A program made the translations under genes and the position numbers. The notes beneath the pieces were generated by a model that was not told where the DNA came from, made no database searches, and saw nothing but the letters and a program-made list of their open reading frames with translations. From Mesostigma viride (Eukaryota > Streptophyta > Mesostigmatophyceae > Mesostigmatales > Mesostigmataceae), in contig RPFO01000310.1 in assembly GCA_009746045.1 (NCBI GenBank), positions 2,575,692-2,639,691 of the forward strand: 64,000 nt of DNA, given 5' to 3'. Below, in pieces: positions 57,001 to 64,000 of this stretch (position 1 is the stretch's first letter; every line of letters starts with the position of its first letter).

Positions 57001-60000
57001 ATATACCAAAGGCGGGGTTAGTACAAGTGGAAGAGTATATAAGAGAGGCTGAATAAATACAAATGGCAGAATTGAAGTTAAGTGTAAGAATAGACAAGAA
57101 TGGCGAGCTCGATACAAAAGGCAGAGTCAATACAAGCGGAAGAATAGATAAGGGTGGCGGACTAGGTACAGCCGAGTGCCCGAGTCATTCATAAGAGCGG
57201 CGCAGTCAAGAAAAATAATCTGCAGAACCAGCACAACGTGTGGCGGAAAAAACACACACGGGGTAGACTAGGCACACACGGGGCAGAATAAGCATTAGTC
57301 AGTGGATCTAGAAACCTGATGTGTGGGGCAAAGCCTGGCGCGCAGGTTCACTGCGGGTTATAGTCCGATGTACCCCGCGCGTCTGATGTCTGACGCATGT
57401 GCGCTGGTGCGCAAGCAGTGTGGGTGTGGGTCATGGGTGGGTCATGCATGCGGTTCATGCCACACGCGAGCCATGGCACACGCGCCCCGTAGTTCCAAAT
57501 ACCCTAGGCCCTGAACCCTAAACGTGTCCACACGCAAGCCATGGCCACACACACAATAGTAGTTCCAAATAACTTAAATCCTAAACCCTAAACATGGCCT
57601 CCTCAGTGTGCTTAGCAGGAGCCAGTCACCACCATGATGGGATGGACATCATGTGTGTGACAACGTACACAACCGGGGTGGTGTGCGTGATCAGCCAATG
57701 GGGCCGCAGCATGCGTGCATGTGTGCCATGTGATGGAAGCCAGAGGTACCCGCTCACGGACCATGCAAAACGGGCCTATAACAACTAATGACTACATTCT
57801 TACGGCCAAGTGCGTGCGGTGCGTGCGGAGTGTTGCGCCACGCTGCGTGGCGAGCGCTAACGATCCCGGGGGATTGATTAATTAATTAATTAATTAGAAA
57901 CATAACTCCGTTGGGATGGGATCCCCGGGGATTAATTAATTAATTGATTAGAAACATAACTCCGTTGGGATGGGATCCCCGGGGATTAATTAATTAATTA
58001 ATTAGAAACATAACTCCGTTGGGATGGGATCCCCGGGGATGGGTATTGCAAATTACTGCGATCTCACAAACCAAACTCAAACGTGAAATATTTCTCACCG
58101 GTACTGCCGGACGGTCGAAGCGCGCCTCAAATTCGTCCGCGTCAGTGACGGACGCGCGCAGGACCTGCTCGACCGGCGGCAGGAACTCGTGGATCGCCAT
58201 GTGGCAGCGGTACCAGCGACGGTAGAGGAACAGCGAGGAGAAGCCAGCTGTGCAAGGGGGGGGGGGCGAAGGAGGGCGGGGGGGGTTTGCAGGGGATCGT
58301 TCAAAAGTCAAGACACGCCGGCAATTCAGACATGGTCAAAAGCGAGCAGAAAAAGAAGAATGTTCGACTTCCAGCGGACAGGTTTACGAGGATTTGGCCT
58401 ACGCAATGGCAAGGAGAAGGCATGTTCCGAAACAAACGTGGGTCGCAACAGCATGGTCAACGGCGAGTAGCCAGGTATGCAAGTAGAGGGTATGAAGGGC
58501 ATATTCCAAGAAAATGCCCGTGTGGATAGCCCGGTCAGCATGGTACCGTGCGCTCAGAGAGAGGGGGTTGCTCTCACGAAGCCTGGTCTAATGGTCATGG
58601 TCACTGTAATGGTCGCCATCAGACGAGGCGTCGCCCTCGCAAAGCCTAGGAGAATCCGGCTGTTGATGGGAGGGGCGGTGTTCACGACATGTGCTATGGG
58701 TCGCAGCGTCACACGGCCAATGGAAGAACAAGCAAGCCAGTGTGGGTGAGAGGGCATAATTCAATAAAGAAAAATGCGGGGAGCAAGGGATGGTAAAAAA
58801 AAAAGGTTGCCTCGCGAAGCCGTAGGCCATCAACAAGCAGAGGCTGGCTGGGGGGCCGGGAGGGGATTATATTCTATTAGTTGGTAAATGATGTTGTTAT
58901 AAATTATATCGTGTGACTGTGGGCAGGGATATGAATGGAGATGTGAATAAGTTGCCACGACATGGTCAAACATAGAGCGCAAGCTGAAGAGCTACCTTCT
59001 GTTCTACAATATGTAAGGTGGATACGGAGGGCATCCTTGAGGCCTTGGATGCATAGGGCGGAGGGGACGTGTAAATTGAGGGGTACGCCAGTCCCAGCCA
59101 CATGGCCAGCAGGGACAAAAAGACTGAATGGGGGGTGAGTGGGCATTGTCACCCCAAGGCAGGCATGTGTCGCAGCAACGTAGTTACCAGGTACAGCGAC
59201 ACGCTGGACTGCACCCATGACAAGTACTGCGCGTGTACGCGCATTCTGCACTGGAGAGATGACAAACATATCGCACGGCAGCTTCGAGCTACCACGGTCC
59301 GGATTCTCTGGATTTTCTGGCATAAGCTTGTCGGCCTATCGATTTCATATCGTGCACCTGGTGCCGCGCATCCATCCCATGGTGTGCGTACCGTTGGAGA
59401 TGGTGACAGCATCCACTCGCTTTACGGGGGGCGTCTTCCCTTTGGTGTCCGCCAAGCTGGACATGCGCGCCCACACAACAGCCATGATATTCATAAGAAT
59501 CAGAACAAGCCATGCCGCTTCTACACGCATGAACTAGTCCAGCTATTTCGCCCTCCAACATGCGTCAATCAATGTGGCACAGTAAGCAATCTACTAGCTC
59601 TGTTTATCCCAGAACGTGCTCATCGTCGGGCCCCTGCCCACCAGTGCTTAATAACAACCCCGTACCTCAATTCAGCTTCCAACATTATCTTATTTATTAT
59701 CTTTAAATCTCCATGCTACCCCACGCAGCAACAGCTTGAAAAGCAGCCATAACTCCTGTTTATGTAGAATACTGTGAGGCAACCTGCGCCGGCAGGATGA
59801 TTGCTCCTTCAGTACAATCACTGACCAGAAAAGCACTTTAGGCGCACTCAGCAGCATTGTGGCAACCCATAGAATACTGCGCTACCGGTTCGCAGTCGCG
59901 CAGAAGCGCTCACATTTGAAATCCCGTGTGCCGCCACGACTCCCTGTACTGGAGGTCGCGCCCGACGGGTATTTCCTCCAGGCACAGTTGCATCCACAGG

Positions 60001-60307
60001 GGCTCTTCCGAGCACAGAATGTACATGACCCTGGGCATGAAGGCAGGATGGTGTGCGGGAACCAGGATTGATTACCGGCAACAAAGGTCAGCACATAGAA
60101 AAAAACTTCAATTTATATTCTATAAGGGCCACATGTGCGCAGAAACAGCAAGCTGACTCTGTACCTGCTAGTACATGCCAGCCGCATAATGTCATCCATC
60201 GTGAGCCCGTGAAGTATCTTGACAATTAACTCGTCTGAGAGCAGGTTGAACAGGCCCAAAGACTCTGCTGTTTGAGGCTCTCTTCCATAGCCCACAACGC
60301 CAGCCAT
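41940..60307 (-). CDS. JMJ21: JMJ21-like F-box / JmjC / APH-like kinase protein, 15 exons plus 1 candidate
   Basis: Exons (minus strand): 60307-60165, 60030-59914, [58645-58605 candidate], 58247-58099, 56973-56770, 56215-55981, 54605-54514, 53506-52826, 51579-51457, 50716-50636, 48048-47837, 47043-46474, 45849-45765, 44944-44605, 43726-43465, 42060-41940. All introns are GT-AG and all phases match; with the candidate exon the CDS is 3,456 nt (1,151 residues plus stop). Order: F-box, JmjC dioxygenase with an intact HxD...H iron triad, low-complexity linker, then a phosphotransferase-fold kinase-like domain. This is the architecture of plant JMJ21-type proteins (JMJD6-related). The expected role is Fe(II)/2-oxoglutarate protein hydroxylation or demethylation, with the F-box linking it to SCF ubiquitin ligase. 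One conserved stretch between exons 50716-50636 and 48048-47837 was not found. The gene is long because its introns carry many repeats. Confidence 0.92.
43003..43473. repeat. 41-bp minisatellite and satellites copying the exon-14 donor
   Basis: Five units with period 41 (GGACGGCATG at 43011, 43052, 43093, 43134, 43175) each contain CACCCACATGGCCACA. This is the same string as the exon-14 donor region at 43,458-43,473. Two further diverged copies lie at 43,376 and 43,414. On the gene strand each is a decoy GGCCAT|GTGGGT. Confidence 0.85.
43465..43726 (-). CDS. JMJ21-like exon 14
   Basis: [20 protein letters not shown] and LLEAFLSAY continue the kinase-like C-lobe after the DF motif, followed by a variable Ser/Thr-rich part to RPSYVAM. 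The donor GGCCAT|GTGGGT splits the Met codon. Confidence 0.9.
44605..44944 (-). CDS. JMJ21-like exon 13: catalytic-loop-like HxDxxxxN and DF
   Basis: [14 protein letters not shown] fits HxDxxxxN of aminoglycoside-phosphotransferase-type kinases, and [11 protein letters not shown] fits the metal-binding D(F/L) motif. About 80 residues of low-complexity insert separate them. All catalytic-type residues are present, so activity is possible but unproven. Acceptor CATACAG|GG, donor ATGG|GTGGGT. Confidence 0.93.
45765..45849 (-). CDS. JMJ21-like exon 12
   Basis: [20 protein letters not shown] then IESLLPKE, the conserved LP--L---V--YVP helix. Acceptor ATTCGCAG|GG, donor AAAGAG|GTGAGT. Confidence 0.93.
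46021..46110. repeat. 20-bp minisatellite, 4.5 units, intron 11
   Basis: Units like AGTTGGCTTATCTAATCTAT. Confidence 0.9.
46474..47043 (-). CDS. JMJ21-like exon 11, with tandem CAGCAG acceptor
   Basis: [20 protein letters not shown] and PLP match the family's GQQLRNLHLLP block. A long charged insert follows, then [19 protein letters not shown], matching its basic helix. The start reads CCCCCAG|CAG|CCC, so two acceptors three bases apart (47043 or 47040) both keep frame. Donor GAGTG|GTGTGT splits a Trp codon completed by exon 12. Confidence 0.9.
47331..47404. repeat. 37-bp tandem duplication, intron 10
   Basis: CTCTTCGAGGGTCCTTCCAT plus CCATACTACTGTATGTA occurs twice in a row. Confidence 0.9.
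47564..47799. mobile_element. Fold-back (MITE-like) element in intron 10
   Basis: GGCATCTATCCGGTGGCCGG ... CGCCTAGTT at the left is complementary to AACTAGGCGTCC ... CCGGATAGATGCC at the right, with two mismatches in the first 45 bp. Weaker pairing continues to ~75 bp per arm. It begins only 37 bp after exon 10. Confidence 0.85.
47837..48048 (-). CDS. JMJ21-like exon 10
   Basis: [20 protein letters not shown] ... [20 protein letters not shown] then KDL. The YVVISEAKG strand matches the WPYIITKRCKG-type segment of the family. Acceptor CGTGCAG|AG, donor GACTT|GTGAGT. Confidence 0.85.
48481..49831. repeat. 32-bp minisatellite with one four-state position, about 43 units, intron 9
   Basis: Units read GGATACGANCTGCCTTTGGT then GCTGTTTGTCTT. 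N is A, C, G or T in different units and a CTT/CAC switch occurs at the unit end. A few units are shortened or carry an extra GTCTT. Because 32 is not a multiple of three and the unit lacks stops, every frame of both strands is open; none is evidence for a protein. Confidence 0.97.
50636..50716 (-). CDS. JMJ21-like exon 9: kinase-like N-lobe Lys
   Basis: [20 protein letters not shown] then AQVCARE. AIKFF corresponds to the VAIK-type lysine strand of the phosphotransferase fold. 81 bp, phase 0; acceptor CTCGCAG|GT, donor GGGAG|GTAGGC. The following conserved segment (an expected ELEF-type helix) was not found before exon 10. Confidence 0.85.
50854..50937. repeat. Interstitial telomeric repeat, 12 heptamers
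   Basis: Six CCCTAAA, then five CCCTACA, then one CCCTAAA, in perfect 7-bp register. This is plant/green-algal type telomere sequence inside intron 8, with a variant block. Shorter CCCTAAA pieces lie near 50,829 and 57,515-57,595. Confidence 0.97.
51215..51330 (-). repeat. Dispersed repeat shared with 12,730-12,832
   Basis: Reverse-complement match including CATGGGCATGCCACGGAGTA and CAAATATCGTCTGCATC, with an AAGT-rich end, inside intron 8. Confidence 0.8.
51457..51579 (-). CDS. JMJ21-like exon 8
   Basis: [19 protein letters not shown] and [12 protein letters not shown] match the block that precedes the kinase-like domain (a glycine-rich GTGSNPV-type loop in the family). Acceptor CCTCGCAG|TG, donor GCATG|GTACGC. 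Confidence 0.88.
51617..52061 (+). mobile_element. 5'-truncated LINE-like copy A6 in intron 7
   Basis: A 13-bp duplication ATAGCGTGTGAGA (51604-51616 and 52062-52074) flanks a plus-strand A-family 3' end with stem-loop ACTCCCAACGGAGT (52018-52031) and a (TTAA)n tail. It landed 37 bp upstream of the exon-8 acceptor without destroying it. Confidence 0.9.
52826..53506 (-). CDS. JMJ21-like exon 7: end of JmjC and linker
   Basis: [19 protein letters not shown] and [20 protein letters not shown] complete the JmjC domain, with His of WWH as third iron ligand. A ~130-residue Gly/Glu-rich insert follows. The exon then resumes conserved sequence, [20 protein letters not shown]. 681 bp, phase 0 at both ends; donor GGGAG|GTGGGT. 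Confidence 0.95.
53620..53875. repeat. 32-bp minisatellite, eight units, intron 6
   Basis: Exactly eight units starting GGTAATTGTTTAGTATTGAC with ACAACCAGCAAA. Variants are A/G at position 4 and G/A in TTGACAC. Confidence 0.97.
54514..54605 (-). CDS. JMJ21-like exon 6
   Basis: [20 protein letters not shown] and [11 protein letters not shown], the conserved JmjC segment after the HxD strand. Acceptor CATCAG|GC, donor CTCAAG|GTGCGG. Confidence 0.93.
54781..55624. repeat. Two-phase minisatellite in intron 5
   Basis: About ten 44-bp units (GGATCTAAGGATGGTGTAAC ... GTGGGCCACGCAGTACGACA) run from 54781 to 55220. They then switch to about nine related units of 39-52 bp (GGATGCAACAAGGATGGCGC ...) to 55624. 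Both share AAGGATGG and AACGTGGGCC, so one array evolved from the other. Frames over it are open by chance. Confidence 0.95.
55981..56215 (-). CDS. JMJ21-like exon 5: JmjC core with HxD
   Basis: [20 protein letters not shown] carries His and Asp of the iron site. Then come [19 protein letters not shown], the conserved trunk with the Lys expected near 2-oxoglutarate. Acceptor CTCCCAG|TT after a poly-C tract; donor CCTG|GTAAGA. Confidence 0.95.
56276..56585 (-). repeat. Duplicated exon-5 5' ends in intron 4
   Basis: Copies of the first ~50 bp of exon 5 ([12 protein letters not shown]) and its intron flank recur at about 56,276-56,329 ([12 protein letters not shown]), 56,411-56,470 ([12 protein letters not shown]) and, weakly, 56,553-56,585. 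The flanking GCAGGTTGYGGGCRAMAGTG is repeated too. The period is about 105-135 bp, and the acceptors of the copies are damaged to different degrees. Confidence 0.8.
56671..56712 (-). repeat. Duplicated exon-4 3' end in intron 4
   Basis: The segment encodes [12 protein letters not shown] followed by GTAGGT, a diverged copy of [18 protein letters not shown] in exon 4, about 60 bp beyond the real donor. No upstream exon part is present, so it looks like a partial tandem duplication carrying a second splice donor. Confidence 0.8.
56770..56973 (-). CDS. JMJ21-like exon 4: JmjC N-terminal part
   Basis: Encodes [52 protein letters not shown] and IFDSK. Phase 0 at both ends; acceptor CTTCCAG|GC, donor TCCAAG|GTGGGC. 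Confidence 0.93.
57872..58041 (-). repeat. Tandem triplicate of a LINE 3' end in intron 3
   Basis: Three units of TTAATTAATTAATTAGAAAC then ATAACTCCGTTGGGATGGGA and TCCCCGGGGAT follow each other next to the exon-3 donor. The unit is the last ~40 bp of an A-family element plus flank. Confidence 0.85.
58099..58247 (-). CDS. JMJ21-like exon 3
   Basis: [20 protein letters not shown], then [12 protein letters not shown], the segment leading into the JmjC fold. Acceptor TTGCACAG after a poly-C tract, donor ACCG|GTGAGA. Confidence 0.9.
58605..58645 (-). CDS. JMJ21-like candidate exon between 2 and 3
   Basis: Exons 2 and 3 have incompatible phases, so a small exon of length 3n+2 is required. This 41-bp segment (acceptor TCCTAG|GC, donor TTACA|GTGACC) repairs the frame and adds [14 protein letters not shown] before [11 protein letters not shown]. 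The donor is weak, so another exon in the same intron is possible. Confidence 0.5.
59366..59530 (-). CDS. Possible nested exon with signal-anchor sequence, in intron 2
   Basis: ATG at 59530 opens [20 protein letters not shown], a good signal peptide or membrane anchor, then a polar stretch to [10 protein letters not shown] and a donor-like CACCAG|GTGCAC. It is on the same strand as the host gene. It could be a nested gene's first exon or a chance frame. Confidence 0.25.
59914..60307 (-). CDS. JMJ21-like exons 1-2: F-box
   Basis: Exon 1 (60165-60307) starts at ATG and encodes [17 protein letters not shown] and MRLACTSR, a standard F-box. The donor is AGCAG|GTACAG. Exon 2 (59914-60030, acceptor GCCCAG|GG) continues [19 protein letters not shown] and [11 protein letters not shown], the family's conserved post-F-box block. 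The junction falls inside an Arg codon. Confidence 0.92.
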
Positions 60308-60930
60308 TGTATTGGATACTGTGACAGCTTGCAGGCAAAGTTGTGTGTAGAAGAAAAAGATTATGCCGAGGATTGTTAAGCAGTCGTTGTCAGCCCAGCC
60401 TCGGCCTCCTGGATTGCCCGGGACTGGAACCGAAACGCTTTGTGGAATTTAGTGGCCACTCCCACCTTTATGGGCAACCCAGTGCAACTAGCATATTTAC
60501 GCTGACGCACCTTGAACGCACTGCCATAGCTCACGCAGAAATTAGGGTTCTGCTTACGCCTCACACAAGTGTACGGTCCGCTGACTCCGATCAGCTATAA
60601 TGCATCCAGCGCGGGCTATGACGCACGCAATATGGCGCCACGTGTGGCCTAGGGGTTTGCCTACTTGGCATTGACGGACATACTGGCATCCCCCCGCGCA
60701 TGCAGGTTTCCGACGCAGGCACACCTGCAGGACCGTGGAACCTGGCAGGACAAGAAGCGAAATTCATCTCGATCTGTCCTTCACCATAATTTATTCCAGT
60801 ATGGTGGCAAATGACGTGAGTTTTATCCCTACTGTAAGTTCATCTACAATGGCTGCGGTTCCATGCCTTGGAAGGGTAGACGCGCGTGCACAACAAAAAT
60901 TCCACCTGCAGGCTTGCGCATCAGGATGAA
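60308..60930. other. Upstream region of the JMJ21-like gene
   Basis: Intergenic; it should hold the promoter and 5' UTR of the minus-strand gene. I see no clear TATA box or other promoter element. Confidence 0.4.
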
Positions 60931-61206
60931 ATGCCTTCAGCAACCGACGCTTATCACGAACAGCTAGAGTTGCAGGCTGGACAATGGTGGCAGCGCGTGG
61001 ATAGCCTTCACCGCTCGCTGAGGCCATGGGAGAACGAAGCGTCCGATGCTATGCGATGGGCTGCCTCGCAACTGCGTTTATTGGAGCCCGTGACGCCGAA
61101 CATGCAAGCAGCATCCCACGCGACCTCCTGTTCCAAGGCACTCTCTGCTGTTGCAGGCGAGTGTGCACAAATCGCAATTCGATTCCTTTTCCGCCCTGCT
61201 ACATAA
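60931..61206 (+). CDS. Putative exon or small ORF, 91 codons
   Basis: MPSATDAYHEQLELQAGQWW and WENEASDAMRWAASQLRLLE give an amphipathic helical, codon-like sequence ending TAA. It follows an acceptor-like CACCTGCAG. No domain is recognised. Confidence 0.3.
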   Translation: MPSATDAYHEQLELQAGQWWQRVDSLHRSLRPWENEASDAMRWAASQLRLLEPVTPNMQAASHATSCSKALSAVAGECAQIAIRFLFRPAT

Positions 61207-61412
61207 TGGTCTTGATTCGTAGGCACATGCTTTGCATAGTGATTTGTGTTGGAAGAAGAGTTGAAGAAAGAATAGAAGCAAGGAAGGATAGAAACCAAGA
61301 CACGAACAGCACCTAATGGCCAAAATGGAGTAACTAGCATGATGCCGCGTAATATTTGACGGTTATAGCAGTCATTTAATTTATAATGGAAGTTTCAGGC
61401 TAAACCTGTCAG

Positions 61413-61541
61413 GTTGTTGACTCTGTTGCGGATGTCGTGTCTGTTGCAGCTGCTTCGTTGGATGACTTGGACTCCTCTAGCCCTCTTTCGGACAGACTCA
61501 ATCGTTTCTTGGACGTGCTACCTGGGCCAGCGGCTAGCTAG
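61413..61541 (+). CDS. Putative exon, 42 codons and stop
   Basis: After CTGTCAG the frame reads VVDSVADVVSVAAASLDDLD ... DRLNRFLDVLPGPAAS and stop. Its composition is protein-like. It could be the end of a gene starting upstream, perhaps with 60931-61206. The remainder of 61,207-62,230 shows nothing convincing. Confidence 0.3.
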   Translation, partial: VVDSVADVVSVAAASLDDLDSSSPLSDRLNRFLDVLPGPAAS

Positions 61542-62236
61542 AGTATTGGTTAGCCGTATGCGTTGCAATATAAATATTTGGCTTATCTTTCTCCCAAATG
61601 CTGTGACTTCGCATGTAGTCGTTTCTCTCACAGGTAGTCATTTCAGCGATTGAGCAATACTGTCAACAAACGCTGTAGGTACTGCTGTAGGGGGACAGAC
61701 AGTGCTCTCTGTCTGTCCAGATGCTTACGTGGATTTCCCTGCGAGACGTAACTTGAGTAACATGCTTCAAAAAGCCTGAGATTTAATTGCTAAGCGAACT
61801 TAGAATGAATTAGGCTCTATCATGGGCAGGCTGGATTCTATTCTTCAATTAAACCTCGCCGTCCAAGCCATGAGAGCCTTACCTTAGCAAGTTTCTTATG
61901 GTATATAGAGAGGCTCTGGGTGTCCATCTAGTGCGTTTCTTAGCAAGTTTCGCCAGATGCTGTGTAAGCAAAGTCCTTGGCACGTGGCGAGACTCCTCAA
62001 CTGGGTTTTATTTGCATGGCTTAAAACTATGCCCATTCAGACATTCTATCTGTTACCATGTAAGCTCGTATTCGTACTTAGCGCATCAAGCCTGGACGAG
62101 AAGCACGCACTATAGGAGCAGTACAAGAGACAATCATGCCTCCTATCTCTCCCCACACGCGGTTAGCTGAATTTGCATGCCGCCATCCTACTTGCGATCA
62201 TGCACATCATTGCGTGTATTGGCCCACGGCATGCAG

Positions 62237-63342
62237 ACTTGGTGTGCCGGTGCCTCGCGCTGGCCTTTGGGGACGACGACAGACGTCAGCACGACCCTGC
62301 GCCTCGGAGAGGGCAGTTCGATGGCGCTGAGGCCGTGGGGGCAGGAGGTCATCCGGGTGTAGAAGTCGATGTATATCGTGACCACCACACGTCTAACTCG
62401 GGCAAAGCCTCCTCGCTGGATTCTGTTCCTGGTCCAGGGGTCAGCTCGTCATGGGTCCCTGGGAATCTCCCCTCTTCCTGGCGTCTGTTCAGCGCCCTGT
62501 TGGAGCAAGCGCTGGGGACGCAAGAGAGCTCCCGGGAGGGAACCAACGACGTGAACGCCCATGCTGTTGTTGACCAGCAGTGCATCGATGGGCTTGTTTC
62601 CCGACAGGCCCAGGGTGCCACGGGCAACGCAGGGAGGGGGACCCATGTGGAGGATGCAGATGCCAGAAGCCAGCGAGCAGCTGCCACACGGATGCCAGCA
62701 ACCGCATCCCATCGCGCAGATGGCAGTGGCGCGCATCCGAGTGACTCTCCCAGCGCCGCAAGCAGCGGTCATCACCCCGCCTCGCAACCCCGGCTCACCT
62801 GGCTGGTGGTGCGTGCGATGATTCACTGCGGGCCGGCCGCGCTGGGCCCCCTGCTGCACTCCCTGGGGCGGCAACTACGGGCAGCAGTCGCGTGCGGCGC
62901 TGCCCTGTCGCTGGCGGACCGTGGGAGCATCCACTCTACTGCTGGCGGACCGCACAGGCACCTATCGCTTGATGCGCAAGATGGGGCCATGGACTGGGCA
63001 TCGTTGCAGGATGCACGGTCGCAGGGCGCGGTGTCCCAGGATGCACCGTCACGCCACACCAGTGTCCCTGCTTCGGGTCCTCTCGGAGCCACGGGGGGCC
63101 GGGATGGTGGTAGCTCATCGTACGCGTCTGCCGGGCAATCGCTTCTGGGTGGTGCAGGCCAGGGTTGGCCGCAGGACCTGACGAGGAAGAACGACGGGGC
63201 AGGGGACTTTGCTGCTGACACATCTGTTGGAGATGCTCGGGGGAATGGGCTGGGCGAGGACTTGTTGCTGGCACCCGCAGCATTCTCGAGGGAAACGGCG
63301 TTGGCGCTGGTGGAGGTCGTGGAGCGCATCGCCAACAGGTAG
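62237..63342 (+). CDS. Hypothetical Ser/Gly/His-rich protein, terminal exon
   Basis: A long frame ends at TAG (63340-63342). It is open from 62173, but an acceptor-like GGCATGCAG precedes 62237, where LVCRCLALAFGDDDRRQHD begins, so it is probably a last exon. Most of it is disordered. Helical islands are RLTWLVVRAMIHCGPAALG, LLHSLGRQLRAAVACGAALS and a C-terminal SRETALALVEVVERIANR. No known domain. The upstream exons are not established. Confidence 0.45.
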
Positions 63343-63753
63343 GGCAGAGATGCAGCGATGACAGGGCCCTGGTTGGTAGCACCAGGGAGGGTCATGCAGT
63401 CGCTCTTGTTGGTAGCGCGTCGCGTGCTGTTGTGCTGCATTTTGTGTCGCTGCATACTCGTGGTGCTGTGTTGGTCACAACTTCACGTTATAGAAAAACA
63501 AAACACGCCACACGCCAGGAGACATCTGTGGCCTGCCCGCTTGTGGCAGTGAGAAAAGCGACTGGAAGCTAGGTGAGGGCGGCCTTCCTCATTGTGTATA
63601 AATGGTTTGAGGTTCCTTAATTGGTGCCCACGTGGTGCAGTCGCGTGCGTTTGATCTTTTGTTTTATCGCACATACGTAGGAAGTCGGTCGTGGCACCCT
63701 GTGTACAATCGTGGCACCCCCTGCCCCAGGGTAGAGCCAGAAGATGCCGATCA

Positions 63754-63829
63754 GTACAGTCATTCACGCCTTAAGTTGGGTCGACCCCTCAAAAACCTCG
63801 AACCCAGCTTAAGGCGTGAATGACAGTAC
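63754..63829. repeat. Near-perfect 31-bp palindrome
   Basis: Left arm GTACAGTCATTCACGCCTTA plus AGTTGGGTCGA, and right arm TCGAACCCAGC plus TTAAGGCGTGAATGACAGTA, pair with few mismatches across a ~13-bp loop. A small MITE or cruciform is likely. Outside it, 63,343-64,000 shows no gene. Confidence 0.85.
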
Positions 63830-64000
63830 CAATCATAGAGCCACCGACTATACAGGTTGTGGTATCAATCATTTGGCCGGGGTTGTGCCACGTGTGGGGT
63901 GCCAGGATTGATGTGGGGTGTAACGGTTTCAGTGAATGACTTCCCACTGCCTCCTACTTGTTCCCGTTTGACAAAGGTAATGGACTATCCTGGTCGTGGT

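Overview
This is a nuclear contig of a eukaryote, most likely a green alga. Genes are split by GT-AG introns, there is an interstitial block of plant-type telomere heptamers (CCCTAAA), and the largest gene has the F-box/JmjC/kinase-like architecture known from plant and algal JMJ21-type proteins. The chromovirus, LINE-like and piggyBac-like elements fit this. A prasinophyte with a large repeat-rich genome (for example a Pyramimonadales alga) is my guess, not something the sequence proves.

Layout. 1-12.5 kb: the last visible exon of a cell-surface EGF-like/transmembrane protein is split by a complete 11.6-kb Ty3/gypsy chromovirus on the minus strand, with 584-bp LTRs differing at one base and a CGTGG target duplication. 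12.5-24.3 kb: repeat-rich DNA with a LINE-ORF1-type element, a decayed piggyBac transposase, long GGAT and TTAA microsatellites and a dimeric tRNA-like SINE. 24.4-25.9 kb: a 518-codon low-complexity ORF. 27.6-29.3 kb: a three-exon gene for a protein with two copies of a GRDP/COG4278-like domain. 29.8-41.6 kb: a stack of nested transposons. ORF1-only LINE-like elements with (TTAA)n tails interrupt a LINE ORF2 and a TTAA-flanked inverted-repeat element, and are themselves hit by a ~210-bp SINE. 41.9-60.3 kb: one gene on the minus strand with 15 exons (plus one candidate). Together they give an uninterrupted 1,151-residue F-box + JmjC + aminoglycoside-phosphotransferase-like protein. Its introns are swollen with minisatellites, telomeric repeats, a fold-back element and LINE tails. 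60.3-64 kb: plus-strand putative exons, including a 1.1-kb low-complexity ORF, and a palindrome.

The most interesting signals are: (1) the giant JMJ21-like gene, where short exon-end/intron-start segments are repeated next to the real splice sites; (2) an RNase H hybrid-binding (viroplasmin-like) ORF upstream of gag, and extra ORFs after the chromodomain, in the retrotransposon; (3) a family of ORF1-only retroelements with TTAA tails, 11-13 bp target duplications and conserved 3' stem-loops, with compensatory base changes in the partner SINE; (4) a clean record of nested insertions.
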